Part shown: positions 55,816 through 64,000 of the stretch, in pieces
Layout: the number at the start of each line of letters is the position of its first letter
How positions within the stretch are numbered: position 1 is the first letter of the stretch
Assembly: GCF_032335695.1 (NCBI RefSeq)
Contig: NZ_JACTOJ010000002.1
Span: forward strand, 186,001 to 250,000
DNA length: 64,000 nucleotides
DNA from: JACTOJ01 sp032335695
GTDB lineage: Bacteria > Bacillota > Clostridia > Clostridiales > Clostridiaceae
Reading direction: 5' to 3'
Position numbers and translations under genes: made by a program
The notes under the pieces: generated by a model
Seen by the model: the letters and a program-made list of their open reading frames with translations, nothing else
What the model was told of the DNA's origin: nothing
Database searches by the model: none

Positions 55816-57129
55816 ATGCTTTATGAAATATTATCACCAGGGGAAAAAATAAAGAAGATTAGAAAAGACTTTAAAATAAAACAATATGAAATAACGGGTG
55901 GGGAAATTACTAGAGAACTCATAAGCATAATAGAAAATGGAAAAAGTAAACTTACTCCAAGCGTAGCTGAAATTATTGCAGAAAACGTAAACAATATATG
56001 CAGTGAGAGAAATATAGCTTTCTATTTAACTTCATCATATTTATTGGAAGATATAAATACCCAAGCAAATAAAGTAGCTGATATATACATTGAATGCTTA
56101 GGAACTATTGAATATACTACTTCAAAAGATTTCATCACTATCATTAAGCAAATAGAGGAATTTTTAATAGCTTATGATGTACCCGAGAAAAAATTAACAA
56201 TTTACGAAAAGATCGCTGATATATTCAAAAAAGATAGAATTTACGATAAGAGCTACATTTATTATGTAAAGGCTTATGAAAATTACAATAAATTTTTTAC
56301 TGATATTGTTTTATTTAATCTGCTGCAAAAAATGGGTACAGTTTGTATTTCTCTATCCAAGTATAGAGAAGCCTTAGATTTTAATAATAAGGCACTAGCG
56401 ATTCCTAAAGCAATCATTCCTGAATCTTTATCCTACAAAGCTTGGTTTAATAATGCTTTGGCCTACAAAAAACTTAAGGAATATGATAATTGCATAAAAG
56501 AAATTCATAATATAGAAGCTAGATTTAAAAATTTAACTAAGCAAAATAAATTTAAGCTTAATGTATTAAAGGCTAATTGCTTTAATGGAAAAAAATCTTA
56601 TAAAAGTGCATTAGAATTATACAAATTCTTATTAGATTCTGAAGAGAGTGAAGCCCACGAAAATATAGCTCTAGTTACAAACAATATAGTGAATATCTAT
56701 ACAAATTTAAACGATATAGAAAATACTAAAAACTATATGCACAAGCTAATTTATTTAATAGATGCTTTTAATGATTCCATTGACAGCGAGTATCTATGCA
56801 ATATATACAACCAGATAGGTGAAACGTCCAAAATAATAGGAAATATAGATTTAGCTAAAAAATATTATAGACTATCAATAAATGCGTGTAAAAAATTCAA
56901 TAACACTGGACTTATACTGGAGCCTATGGACGACTTTCTATCCATACTAATAAATGAAGATGATTTTTCAGAGATAAATAAAATTAAAAATGAAATTTTA
57001 GAATTAATAAAATCTGAGACAATCTCTTCCACTAATATGATAATACTCAAACTTATAAATTATTATAATGATGCTGGTAAGCCGGATATTATACAAGAAT
57101 TGTTAAAGCCTTTGTTAAATGAAAAGTAA
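55816..57129 (+). CDS. HTH-TPR (RRNPP-like) transcriptional regulator
   Basis: The 437-aa protein has an N-terminal XRE-type HTH (about 8-65, KIRKDFKIKQYEI and RELISIIENGK) and then a long array of TPR-like helical repeats (about 115-430). This layout is that of RRNPP regulators, which in many cases respond to secreted peptides. No small peptide gene with a signal was found next to it. AAAGGAG precedes the start at 55816. It may regulate the alpha-glucosidases divergently, but that is only positional. Confidence 0.85.
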   Translation: MLYEILSPGEKIKKIRKDFKIKQYEITGGEITRELISIIENGKSKLTPSVAEIIAENVNNICSERNIAFYLTSSYLLEDINTQANKVADIYIECLGTIEYTTSKDFITIIKQIEEFLIAYDVPEKKLTIYEKIADIFKKDRIYDKSYIYYVKAYENYNKFFTDIVLFNLLQKMGTVCISLSKYREALDFNNKALAIPKAIIPESLSYKAWFNNALAYKKLKEYDNCIKEIHNIEARFKNLTKQNKFKLNVLKANCFNGKKSYKSALELYKFLLDSEESEAHENIALVTNNIVNIYTNLNDIENTKNYMHKLIYLIDAFNDSIDSEYLCNIYNQIGETSKIIGNIDLAKKYYRLSINACKKFNNTGLILEPMDDFLSILINEDDFSEINKIKNEILELIKSETISSTNMIILKLINYYNDAGKPDIIQELLKPLLNEK

Positions 57130-57177
57130 TTAATAAACTTTTTAAGTTAACTGCTTCTTTTTAGTTTATATTTTTTA

Positions 57178-57207
57178 AGACATGAAAACATTTTAGCTTT
57201 CATGTCT
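57178..57207. terminator. Stem-loop between the HTH-TPR gene and yabG
   Basis: agacatgaaa (57178-57187) pairs with tttcatgtct (57198-57207) between convergent genes. T-tracts are weak on both sides. Confidence 0.5.
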
Positions 57208-57274
57208 CGCTGGTGAACTACCACGGTTTATAGAAGATGTGATAATTTCTCGCTTTCAGTCAAAACATATCCTT

Positions 57275-58144
57275 TTATAAAAACGGAGATTTCGGATATC
57301 CCTCTCTATACTTTCCTCTAGTCTGCATACCCCCGATGCCTTTAAGTCCAGTAATAGTATTATCCAGCACTTCTTGTATTGGCACTATATTTTCTATATT
57401 AGTATAGGCTACTTTTTCACACACAAACACAGGATCTAAACAATGTATTAAAACGCGGCTTGGGGAACTGGCAAAGTTTGCCCCTGCATCTAATATTTTT
57501 TCATAACAGGATTGGCACGCTCCTGCAAATATAACCAATTCATCATAGCTTCCCTGCAATTCTCTGAGCACCTTCACTGCCTCAACAAAAAATTGAGAAT
57601 TTCTATAGTTATTAAGATCACCATAGTCCTTTGCATCCTTTAATATGCTGTCATGTCCAGTGAGCACTACTATATCTGGTTTAACCTCTTTAACTATATC
57701 CAATATTTTTTTAGGTTGGTCGTATTCTGGAATAACTTTACCAACAGCCTCTATAGATAATTGCTTATACGCATTTAAGCAATTTTGTAAATACTCCGAA
57801 TCTCCATCTATATGAAGAACCTTTCCAGGTCTTCCAAACATTAATTCTTTAGATGTAGTACTATGTTTACTAGCTTTTGTTTTTACATTTCTATATCCAT
57901 CATGCCTGGAACTTAATATTTTTTTTATTGCAATATTAACTTTCTTATTTAAAGCTTCGTCATTTCTATTATGATAATTTTCCTTAACAGGCTCCAAATC
58001 TTCTGGTGGAGAGTCTGCTATAAGTCGCAAATTTAAACCTTTTATAACAAACTGCTTACCCTTTCTTGTGTCCTTAATATCGATTATTCTAAAGGTAATG
58101 TCCTTTCCATAGGATTTTCTTACCACTGTATCTCCTATATCCAA
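57275..58144 (-). CDS. yabG: Sporulation-specific protease YabG
   Basis: YabG is a cysteine protease that processes coat proteins during spore maturation. The 289-aa protein has a short N-terminal KOW-like segment (about 1-50, DIGDTVVRKSYGKDITFRIID) and the catalytic part with KPDIVVLTGHD, FAGACQSCYEKI and GANFASSPSR. Family length is normal. It lies with CotS genes, as in many clostridia. Confidence 0.95.
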   Translation of the reverse strand: MDIGDTVVRKSYGKDITFRIIDIKDTRKGKQFVIKGLNLRLIADSPPEDLEPVKENYHNRNDEALNKKVNIAIKKILSSRHDGYRNVKTKASKHSTTSKELMFGRPGKVLHIDGDSEYLQNCLNAYKQLSIEAVGKVIPEYDQPKKILDIVKEVKPDIVVLTGHDSILKDAKDYGDLNNYRNSQFFVEAVKVLRELQGSYDELVIFAGACQSCYEKILDAGANFASSPSRVLIHCLDPVFVCEKVAYTNIENIVPIQEVLDNTITGLKGIGGMQTRGKYREGYPKSPFL

Positions 58145-58227
58145 CCTCTCATCTCCACAAATATTGCTTGAATTAAAGAAATTTCCTCATTACATAATAT
58201 GTATCTTCCATACTTATGTGCAATAAA

Positions 58228-58287
58228 TAATAGGGACGGCTCACAAAATTGATAAGACTATCAATTTTTGTGAACCGTCCCCTATTA
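58228..58287. repeat. GGGACGG-type inverted repeat at the cotS 3' end
   Basis: Arms 58228-58254 and 58259-58287 pair over about 27 bp with two single-base insertions (taatagggacgg... against ...ccgtcccctatta). Its right edge supplies the TAA stop of the cotS gene. GGGGACGGTTC-type repeats are typical of small palindromic mobile or REP-like elements. Confidence 0.75.
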
Positions 58288-59283
58288 CTCAAGATATGTC
58301 TTTCTAAATTCATCTATAAAATTCAAATATATCTCCTGTTCTTCCGTTAATTCATCAATTTTTTTGGTAAATGTGTTTTGTCCCCAATTAACTTCATTGT
58401 AATAAAACCTATTGGAAAGTCTCCAAAACCTTTGAGGAAAAAGCAAAAAAGCGTATAATACCTTATATTCCTCTTCTTTTATAGGATATATCTTATCATA
58501 GGCATCCAAAAGGAGCCTGCAGGTTTTTATATCCCATTTACAGCGTTTAAGTACCTTTATCATGAAATTAGATATATCATAAGTTCTTATTTCTCTTTTG
58601 CAATAATCAAAATCAATTATGTTCACTCTGTTTTCTTGATCAATAATTATATTATGATAGGTATAGTCATGATGACAAAAATTTTTCTCCTGCTCCGATA
58701 TTTCACAAAGTTCCATATACTTTGAATCTTCAAGAGCCCCAAGAGCTTTTTTTCCCATATCCTTATAAAATTGAATTTCTTTAATATATTTCAAATCAAA
58801 AGTAGTTTTTGACGTTTTTTTTCGCGCCATCTCCCTCATTTTATCAAAGGATTTAATTCTCTTCTCCATAAGATGCGGCCATCGTCCCAAATCAGTTTTT
58901 AATTTACTGTTTTCAGGAGGCTCATATCCTTTGGATGCCAAGTGAAGCAAGGCTAAGTTTTCCGAAGCTGCCACCAAATCTTCTTCTTTTTGAAAATCAC
59001 ATTCTCTTCCGTCTATCCATGTGGATAAAGTATATATATCTTCATTTACCAAAGCATAAGGCAATCCTTCCGTATTAAGATAATATTTATCCACATTGGT
59101 ATATCCATTTTTGATGAGATGTTCTTTAGCTCCATAAACAAACAGCAGCTTTTGAACTCCATAATTTATTTTCTTAAGGCACCTTAGCCCGCTATCCGTC
59201 TTTAAATAATACACTCCCTTATTAGGTCTGATACTTTCGATTTTAATATTAAATTGTCTTTCTATTTCAAATTCTCTCATCAT
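58285..59283 (-). CDS. cotS: CotS-family spore coat protein (kinase-like)
   Basis: The 332-aa aminoglycoside-phosphotransferase-fold protein has the catalytic loop CHHDYTYHNIIIDQ (HxDxxxxN pattern) and metal motif NIIDFDYC. CotS-family proteins associate with the coat; their kinase activity is not established. GGAGGTGATTGGTGGT precedes the ATG at 59283. The stop codon lies in a palindromic element. Its neighbours yabG and a GT4 glycosyltransferase form a coat-related cluster. Confidence 0.88.
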   Translation of the reverse strand: MMREFEIERQFNIKIESIRPNKGVYYLKTDSGLRCLKKINYGVQKLLFVYGAKEHLIKNGYTNVDKYYLNTEGLPYALVNEDIYTLSTWIDGRECDFQKEEDLVAASENLALLHLASKGYEPPENSKLKTDLGRWPHLMEKRIKSFDKMREMARKKTSKTTFDLKYIKEIQFYKDMGKKALGALEDSKYMELCEISEQEKNFCHHDYTYHNIIIDQENRVNIIDFDYCKREIRTYDISNFMIKVLKRCKWDIKTCRLLLDAYDKIYPIKEEEYKVLYAFLLFPQRFWRLSNRFYYNEVNWGQNTFTKKIDELTEEQEIYLNFIDEFRKTYLE

Positions 59284-59407
59284 ACCACCAATCACCTCCC
59301 ATATAATTTATATGTTAAATAATTAATATTTAATACAAATTCTATATAACACTTTTGCTTTACTGTTAATATAATGGATTATGACTATTACGAAAGGATT
59401 AACCAGT

Positions 59408-60532
59408 ATGAAAATCGGCATTGATGGAAGAGCAGCCAAATGGTATAGAGGTACAGGTATAGGAAACTATACTTATCAAATAATAAATTCGATAAACAAT
59501 TTGGATAACTCTGATGATTTTCTTATGTTTATGCCAGAAAATTGTGATACAGATATAAAATTTAATAAAAACTTTTCTGTAAGAAATATAAGTGAAAGAC
59601 CAAGTACAAATTTCTGGAATGAAATAAATATACCCAATATTCTTCAAGATAATGAAGTAGAAATATATCACGTTCCTCAAAACGGAATAGGTCTCCCCTT
59701 GGAGAAAACTTGTAAGATGATAATCACCCTGCATGATATCATACCATACAAAATGCCAGAAACAGTTGGTCCAAACTATTTAAAAATTTTTACTGAGCAG
59801 CTTCCTTATCTGATTCCAAAATGTGATGGAATTATAACTGTTTCAAATTATTCTAAGGATGACATCGTAAAATATTTTAACTTTCCAAAGGAAAAAATAT
59901 ACGTCACTCATTTAGCACCTGAAAAGATATATAATCCTAGAAACAAAATAGAAAGTAAAAAAATTCTTGAGAAATACTATGGTATATTAGGAGATTATAT
60001 ATTATATGTAGGCGGATTTAGCCCAAGAAAAAATATAATAGGTCTCATAGAAGCATTTTCAAAATTAAATGCTATCTATGATAATCGATTAAAACTCGTC
60101 ATAGCCGGTAGAAAAGGAATATCCTATGATATATATAAGAAAAAAGCTGAAGAACTTAATCTTGATAATTTAGTTATATTTCCGGGCTTTATCCCTATAG
60201 AGCATATGCCATACTTGTACTGTGGCTCCGAATTATTTGTTTATCCCTCATTTTACGAAGGTTTTGGTCTTCCGCCTGTGGAAGCAATGGCCTGCAAGGT
60301 TCCTGTGATAGCTTCCAATACCACATCTCTGCCTGAAATATTAATGGACAGTGCACTGCTTATAGATCCTTATAATCCTTACGAACTTTATCAAGCCATG
60401 TTAAAAGTTCTTGAGGATAGCAAACTTAGACATAATCTTATATCAAAAGGTTTTTTACGAGCTTCTCAATTATCCTGGAATGAAACTTCTGCAAAAACCT
60501 TAGAAGCTTATAAGCAGGTAGTAAATAATTAA
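59408..60532 (+). CDS. GT4-family glycosyltransferase
   Basis: The 374-aa GT-B fold enzyme has IGIDGRAAKWYRGTGIGNYTY at the N-terminus, LYVGGFSPRKNIIGLIEAF and the donor-site YEGFGLPPVEAMACKVPVIAS (E-x7-E). Acceptor and sugar are unknown; related genes next to CotS are thought to decorate the spore surface (CotSA-like). AAAGGA precedes the ATG at 59408. It diverges from cotS. Confidence 0.88.
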   Translation: MKIGIDGRAAKWYRGTGIGNYTYQIINSINNLDNSDDFLMFMPENCDTDIKFNKNFSVRNISERPSTNFWNEINIPNILQDNEVEIYHVPQNGIGLPLEKTCKMIITLHDIIPYKMPETVGPNYLKIFTEQLPYLIPKCDGIITVSNYSKDDIVKYFNFPKEKIYVTHLAPEKIYNPRNKIESKKILEKYYGILGDYILYVGGFSPRKNIIGLIEAFSKLNAIYDNRLKLVIAGRKGISYDIYKKKAEELNLDNLVIFPGFIPIEHMPYLYCGSELFVYPSFYEGFGLPPVEAMACKVPVIASNTTSLPEILMDSALLIDPYNPYELYQAMLKVLEDSKLRHNLISKGFLRASQLSWNETSAKTLEAYKQVVNN

Positions 60533-60554
60533 TCTATATTTTTTATTTGCTCTT

Positions 60555-60591
60555 TTTTAACTCAGTGTTGATTTTTGCACTGAGTTAAAAC
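60555..60591. repeat. Dispersed palindrome, copy 4 (with compensatory changes)
   Basis: Arms ttttaactcagtg and cactgagttaaaa match the other copies except that aatcag/ctgatt became actcag/ctgagt in both arms, keeping the pairing. The core tgttgattttt is unchanged. Confidence 0.85.
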
Positions 60592-60608
60592 TTATATGAT
60601 AAATTCTA

Positions 60609-60637
60609 TTCACAGGCGAACTTACGTTTGCTATAAT
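60609..60637 (+). promoter_or_regulatory. Promoter with LexA-type SOS box
   Basis: TTCACA (60609-60614), a 17-bp spacer and TATAAT (60632-60637) form a good promoter 38 bp before the TTG start. The spacer contains CGAACTTACGTTTG (60617-60630), which fits the Gram-positive LexA core GAAC-N4-GTTY with one arm mismatch. LexA bound here would block the -10 region. Confidence 0.75.
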
Positions 60638-60674
60638 ATATCTATACCAAAAAGAAATTTAAGGAAGTGATATT

Positions 60675-61991
60675 TTGGAAGTTTTAGATAAACTGCGCAT
60701 TCTTGCTGATAGTGCAAAATATGATGTATCCTGCAGCTCCAGCGGAAGCAATAGAAAAAACACAGCCGGTGGACTTGGTAATGCAGCTGAAGCAGGCATA
60801 TGTCACAGTTTTTCTGCAGACGGAAGATGTATTTCACTGCTTAAAATATTGCTAACTAATTACTGCATTTATAACTGTGCATACTGCATAAACAGAGCTA
60901 CAAATGATATCCCCAGAGCAGCTTTTACTCCTGAGGAAGTAATCAATCTTACTATGAATTTTTACAGAAGAAATTACATAGAAGGACTTTTTTTAAGTTC
61001 TGCAGTGTTTAAAACTCCTGATTATACCATGGAACTTTTGATAAGAGTAATCAAAGAATTAAGAACCATACATAAATTCAACGGATATATACATGTAAAA
61101 GCTATTCCGGGAGCAGATGAAAAATTAATAAAGCTTGCAGGTATGTATGCGGATAGAATGAGCGTAAATATAGAACTTCCTTCCTCTGCAGGCTTAAAAA
61201 TTCTCGCTCCTCAAAAGAATAAGGAAAGCATTCTAAAGCCAATGCAGCTTATTCACGGAGGCATAGTTGAAAATCAATATGAAAAAAGCTTTGGAAAACC
61301 TTCAAATTTATTTGTACCAGGAGGGCAAAGCACTCAGCTTATAGTAGGTGCTACAGGAGACAGCGACAGAAAGATCTTATCCCTTTCTCAAGGCCTGTAT
61401 GATAAATTTAAGCTTAAAAGAGTCTACTATTCAGCTTATGTTCCCGTAGCAAAAGGCCCAAATCTTCCAGCTCTAGCCCATCCACCGCTATTAAGGGAAC
61501 ACAGGCTATATCAGGCAGATTGGCTCCTAAGATTTTATGGTTTTAATGCTTCAGAGCTGTTAACAGATAAAAATCCTAATTTGGACACTAAGTTTGATCC
61601 TAAGACCTTTTGGGCTCTTACTAACATAGACAAATTTCCTGTAGAGATAAATAAAGCTCCTTATAATACTCTTCTTAGAGTGCCTGGAATAGGTGTGCGT
61701 TCCGCTCAAAGAATTATTTCCATAAGAAAAGTTCATAGACTAAGCTTTTCAGACCTAAAAAAAATAGGAGTGGTGCTAAAAAGAGCACAATATTTTATCC
61801 TGTGCAGCGGACGATATTATGGTGATGTTAGCTTTGATGACTCTTTAATTAAAAATAGACTTTTAGATAAATCCAAAGAATTCAAAACAATAAGCCAGCA
61901 GGAAAGCTTTGAACAACTGTCATTTTTTCCTTCTCTTCCTGCAATTGTAGGGAAAAATGATTTTTTCACTCGTATTCATGGTGAATTTTGA
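60675..61991 (+). CDS. Radical SAM DNA modification/repair protein
   Basis: The 438-aa protein has the radical SAM cluster motif CIYNCAYC (C64, C68, C71) after a Cys-rich N-terminus (C20, C43, C52), then the SAM barrel, and a C-terminal helix-hairpin-helix (LLRVPGIGVRSAQRI, about 335-350) for DNA contact. It corresponds to the uncharacterised 'putative DNA modification/repair radical SAM' family that pairs with the next gene and often with a UDG domain. Substrate and reaction are unknown. The TTG start follows GGAAGTG. A LexA box controls its promoter. Confidence 0.88.
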   Translation: MEVLDKLRILADSAKYDVSCSSSGSNRKNTAGGLGNAAEAGICHSFSADGRCISLLKILLTNYCIYNCAYCINRATNDIPRAAFTPEEVINLTMNFYRRNYIEGLFLSSAVFKTPDYTMELLIRVIKELRTIHKFNGYIHVKAIPGADEKLIKLAGMYADRMSVNIELPSSAGLKILAPQKNKESILKPMQLIHGGIVENQYEKSFGKPSNLFVPGGQSTQLIVGATGDSDRKILSLSQGLYDKFKLKRVYYSAYVPVAKGPNLPALAHPPLLREHRLYQADWLLRFYGFNASELLTDKNPNLDTKFDPKTFWALTNIDKFPVEINKAPYNTLLRVPGIGVRSAQRIISIRKVHRLSFSDLKKIGVVLKRAQYFILCSGRYYGDVSFDDSLIKNRLLDKSKEFKTISQQESFEQLSFFPSLPAIVGKNDFFTRIHGEF

Positions 61992-62001
61992 GGTGATGGC
62001 A

Positions 62002-62742
62002 TTGAATTTTGTTTATTTATATGACGGAAGCTTTGATGGTTTTTTAACCTGTGTATATGAAAGTTATTATGGTGATAAAAAGCCTATAAAAATAACCTTA
62101 AAAACTTCCTTTATCCCTAATTTAATCGAAACTGTTATAGATGTTGAAACCTGCATTGAAAAAGCTTCTAAGGTATTTAATGCTATAGAAACAAAGATTG
62201 GCAGGGCTGCTTTAAAAAATATTTTCACAGTATATTTATCCGAGGCAGAAAACTTTGAAATGCTTCTTTTAAATTACATAAGACTTGGCTTTAGGCTTGG
62301 CTTTGAAATACATAATCATCTGCATAATGATATAGTGCTTCAGGTTGTTAAACTTTGCAGAAAAGTTAATAATGAAGCTCATCTTATGTGCGGATTTGTA
62401 AGATTTAAAGAGTTGCAAAACTCCATATATTATTCTGTTATAGAGCCTGATCATAATATTCTTACTCTCATTGCGCCTCATTTTTCTGAAAGATTAGCCA
62501 ATGAAAAGTGGATTATTCATGATGTAAAAAGGGAATCAGCTGTACTATATGACACTAAGGAATGGATACTTACCCCTTTTTCAAAGGATGCTGCAAAAGA
62601 ATTTTTTTCTGAGAGGGATGAATTCGAAGTGCTTTGGAGAACTTATTACAAGACCGTGGTCATAAAGGAAAGAACAAATCCTAGGCTTCAAAAGAGAATG
62701 ATGCCGGCTAGATACTGGAAATATATAATCGAAACTTTGTAA
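62002..62742 (+). CDS. DUF4130-type DNA metabolism protein
   Basis: The 246-aa partner of the radical SAM protein has the typical N-terminus NFVYLYDGSFDGFLTCVYESYYG and the downstream VNNEAHLMCGFVRF and SERLANEKWIIHD blocks. The family is found with the radical SAM gene in many bacteria and may be fused to uracil-DNA glycosylase elsewhere. The UDG part is not present here. The TTG at 62002 (GAGGTG 7 nt upstream) fits the family start and lies 10 bp after the rSAM stop; an ATG at 61996 would touch its SD. Confidence 0.87.
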   Translation: MNFVYLYDGSFDGFLTCVYESYYGDKKPIKITLKTSFIPNLIETVIDVETCIEKASKVFNAIETKIGRAALKNIFTVYLSEAENFEMLLLNYIRLGFRLGFEIHNHLHNDIVLQVVKLCRKVNNEAHLMCGFVRFKELQNSIYYSVIEPDHNILTLIAPHFSERLANEKWIIHDVKRESAVLYDTKEWILTPFSKDAAKEFFSERDEFEVLWRTYYKTVVIKERTNPRLQKRMMPARYWKYIIETL

Positions 62743-62761
62743 TTAGCCCCATATATGTAAC

Positions 62762-62800
62762 TTAACTTATACATATGAAACATCATAATGTATAAGTTAA
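62762..62800. terminator. Hairpin between convergent genes
   Basis: ttaacttatacat (62762-62774) and its perfect complement (62788-62800), followed by TTTTCAT, end the DNA-repair operon and perhaps also the convergent cotS-like gene. Confidence 0.85.
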
Positions 62801-62809
62801 TTTTCATAT

Positions 62810-63856
62810 TTATTTCTCATTTATGATGCATTCCTGAAAACCCTTTAAAAAATCTTCCCTATCTTCCTTATATTCTAATTTTTTCTCAAACCTATCCAAA
62901 AACGTATCTTCATCCCATTCTTTTCTTCTGGAATAATAGTCTTTAGATATACTATAAAAATCTTCTGGGAATGCTAGCAGAGCCTTTAAAATGGCTAACT
63001 CCCTTATATCTAAGGAATTAGCACTTCTATATGCATTTATAATATCCTTGGTTTTGTCCATGTCAAAAGCAAAATTCTTAATAGCTTTGGTTATAAAATT
63101 GCACAAATCATGAACCTTTATATCTACTACTGCATAATCAAAATCAATAAAATATGCTAAATTATCTTTTATTAATATATTGTGATGTGCTAAATCATGA
63201 TGACATATGGCTATCTTATCTTCTTCGCTGGAAATTTTAAAGTAAGGGGCTTCTTTTAATAGTTCTATGCTTTTTTCTACTTCATTTAAGTAGTAGCCTA
63301 GATTAGAGAGATACAATTTATCAAAATCATTTTTATATTCATGTAAGTTAGCTAAGTTTTTAAAAAATATTAATTCTTCATATTTACGTTTAAAATTATC
63401 TATGGTCTTACCAACCATATATCTTTCTGATATATGAGTTTTAAATCCTTCTGATGCTCTATGCATCTCTGCCATACCCTTTGCTGCAATGGCTACGTCA
63501 ATAGGATTGGTGAATTCACATTCCCTAGCTTCTACTAAATCCAGCACACAATATAGTTCTCCATTCCAAACTGTAAAAATTTCACCTTCTTTTGTCCTCG
63601 TAAAACTCATAACTCTGTCAAAGCTTTTCCTGATATATTCTACTGCATCGTATATAAATTCTAATTTATCTCTAGAATACTCAACTTTTTTCAATATCTT
63701 TTTTCCTTTATCACTGAATATAAGGAATACGTTTCTCAGCGGCACAACATCGTTCACTTTTAAATCAAATCTATTGAAAAGATCAATATATAAATCATAT
63801 CTGGACAAAAACTTTTTATCACTATACCTTATACTGTCAACTATTTTTGACACCAC
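62810..63856 (-). CDS. CotS-family spore coat protein, second copy
   Basis: The 348-aa kinase-like protein keeps ICHHDLAHHNILI and YFIDFDYA (catalytic loop and metal Asp). The N-terminal half (DSIRYSDKKFLSRYDL) matches CotS-type coat proteins. AAAGGTGG directly abuts the GTG codons at 63856 and 63853, so the exact start is uncertain. It begins 6 bp after the stop of an upstream gene and is probably in an operon with it. Confidence 0.85.
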   Translation of the reverse strand: MVSKIVDSIRYSDKKFLSRYDLYIDLFNRFDLKVNDVVPLRNVFLIFSDKGKKILKKVEYSRDKLEFIYDAVEYIRKSFDRVMSFTRTKEGEIFTVWNGELYCVLDLVEARECEFTNPIDVAIAAKGMAEMHRASEGFKTHISERYMVGKTIDNFKRKYEELIFFKNLANLHEYKNDFDKLYLSNLGYYLNEVEKSIELLKEAPYFKISSEEDKIAICHHDLAHHNILIKDNLAYFIDFDYAVVDIKVHDLCNFITKAIKNFAFDMDKTKDIINAYRSANSLDIRELAILKALLAFPEDFYSISKDYYSRRKEWDEDTFLDRFEKKLEYKEDREDFLKGFQECIINEK

Positions 63857-63862
63857 CTTTCT

Positions 63863-64000
63863 TTAAATAACGCTGATGCCATCTTTTTCTAAAGCTCTGT
63901 ATATCTGAGCTTCATAATTTCTACCCTCCAGATTATTTTTATCCCTTCTGTACCTTTCAAAGCACCTCATAGTTTCTGAAGGAAATGATATCATCGCTAA
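63863..64000 (-). CDS. 3' end of a gene cut by the window edge
   Basis: The minus-strand frame is open from the window edge to a TAA at 63865-63863 (45 codons). It ends LEKDGISVI and contains SFPSETMRCFERYRRDK, a pattern like the C-terminal region of CotS proteins but too short to name. The close spacing to the downstream cotS-like gene supports an operon. Confidence 0.55.
   Translation of the reverse strand, partial: LAMISFPSETMRCFERYRRDKNNLEGRNYEAQIYRALEKDGISVI

Overview
The window reads as chromosomal DNA of an endospore-forming, low-GC Clostridium (sensu stricto type). The basis is AT-rich intergenic DNA, strong AGGAGG-type ribosome binding sites, frequent TTG and GTG starts, and a dense set of spore genes: spoIIID, spoIIQ, spoIID, spoIIR, a gerABC operon, ypeB, sipL, yabG and cotS. 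I cannot fix the species. No rRNA, tRNA, CRISPR array, transposase or prophage gene was seen.

Layout. (1) 1-4.6 kb, minus strand: spoIIID, spoIIQ, spoIID, murA and ywmB, the conserved block next to the ATP synthase operon in Firmicutes. (2) 4.7-11.4 kb, minus: complete F1Fo ATP synthase operon atpIBEFHAGDC; its c subunit lacks the usual Na+ ligands, so H+ coupling is predicted. (3) 12.1-29.9 kb, minus except rpmE: thiolase, wecB, tagO, dCMP deaminase, upp, rpiB, ywlE-type arginine phosphatase, sua5, a ZIP transporter, prfA, a DUF1385-PrmC fusion, rpmE, rho, pyrG, DUF1934 and ypeB. (4) 30-43 kb: a diacylglycerol glycosyltransferase, spoIIR, a germinant receptor operon with an extra two-helix small protein, ispE, cyanophycin synthetase and cyanophycinase, sipL and veg. 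(5) 43-52 kb is the more accessory part: a large LPKTG-anchored surface protein, an orphan protein, an MFS exporter with its MarR repressor and operator, an HD-domain protein of unknown role, and a strongly structured non-coding element. (6) 52-64 kb: two alpha-glucosidases, an HTH-TPR regulator, yabG, CotS-family genes, a glycosyltransferase, and a radical-SAM/HhH plus DUF4130-type DNA-repair pair.

Most notable signals: a LexA-type box inside the promoter of the radical-SAM/DUF4130 pair, which suggests an SOS-induced and poorly understood DNA repair system; a promoter-to-terminator unit without an ORF between sipL and veg (candidate small RNA); a four-helix structured element at 51.7-51.8 kb; four dispersed copies of one palindrome, one copy with compensatory changes in both arms; and unusual leaders of spoIIID and rho, where the Shine-Dalgarno sequence is separated from the homologous start by base-pairing sequence and, for rho, by a translatable 13-codon leader ORF.
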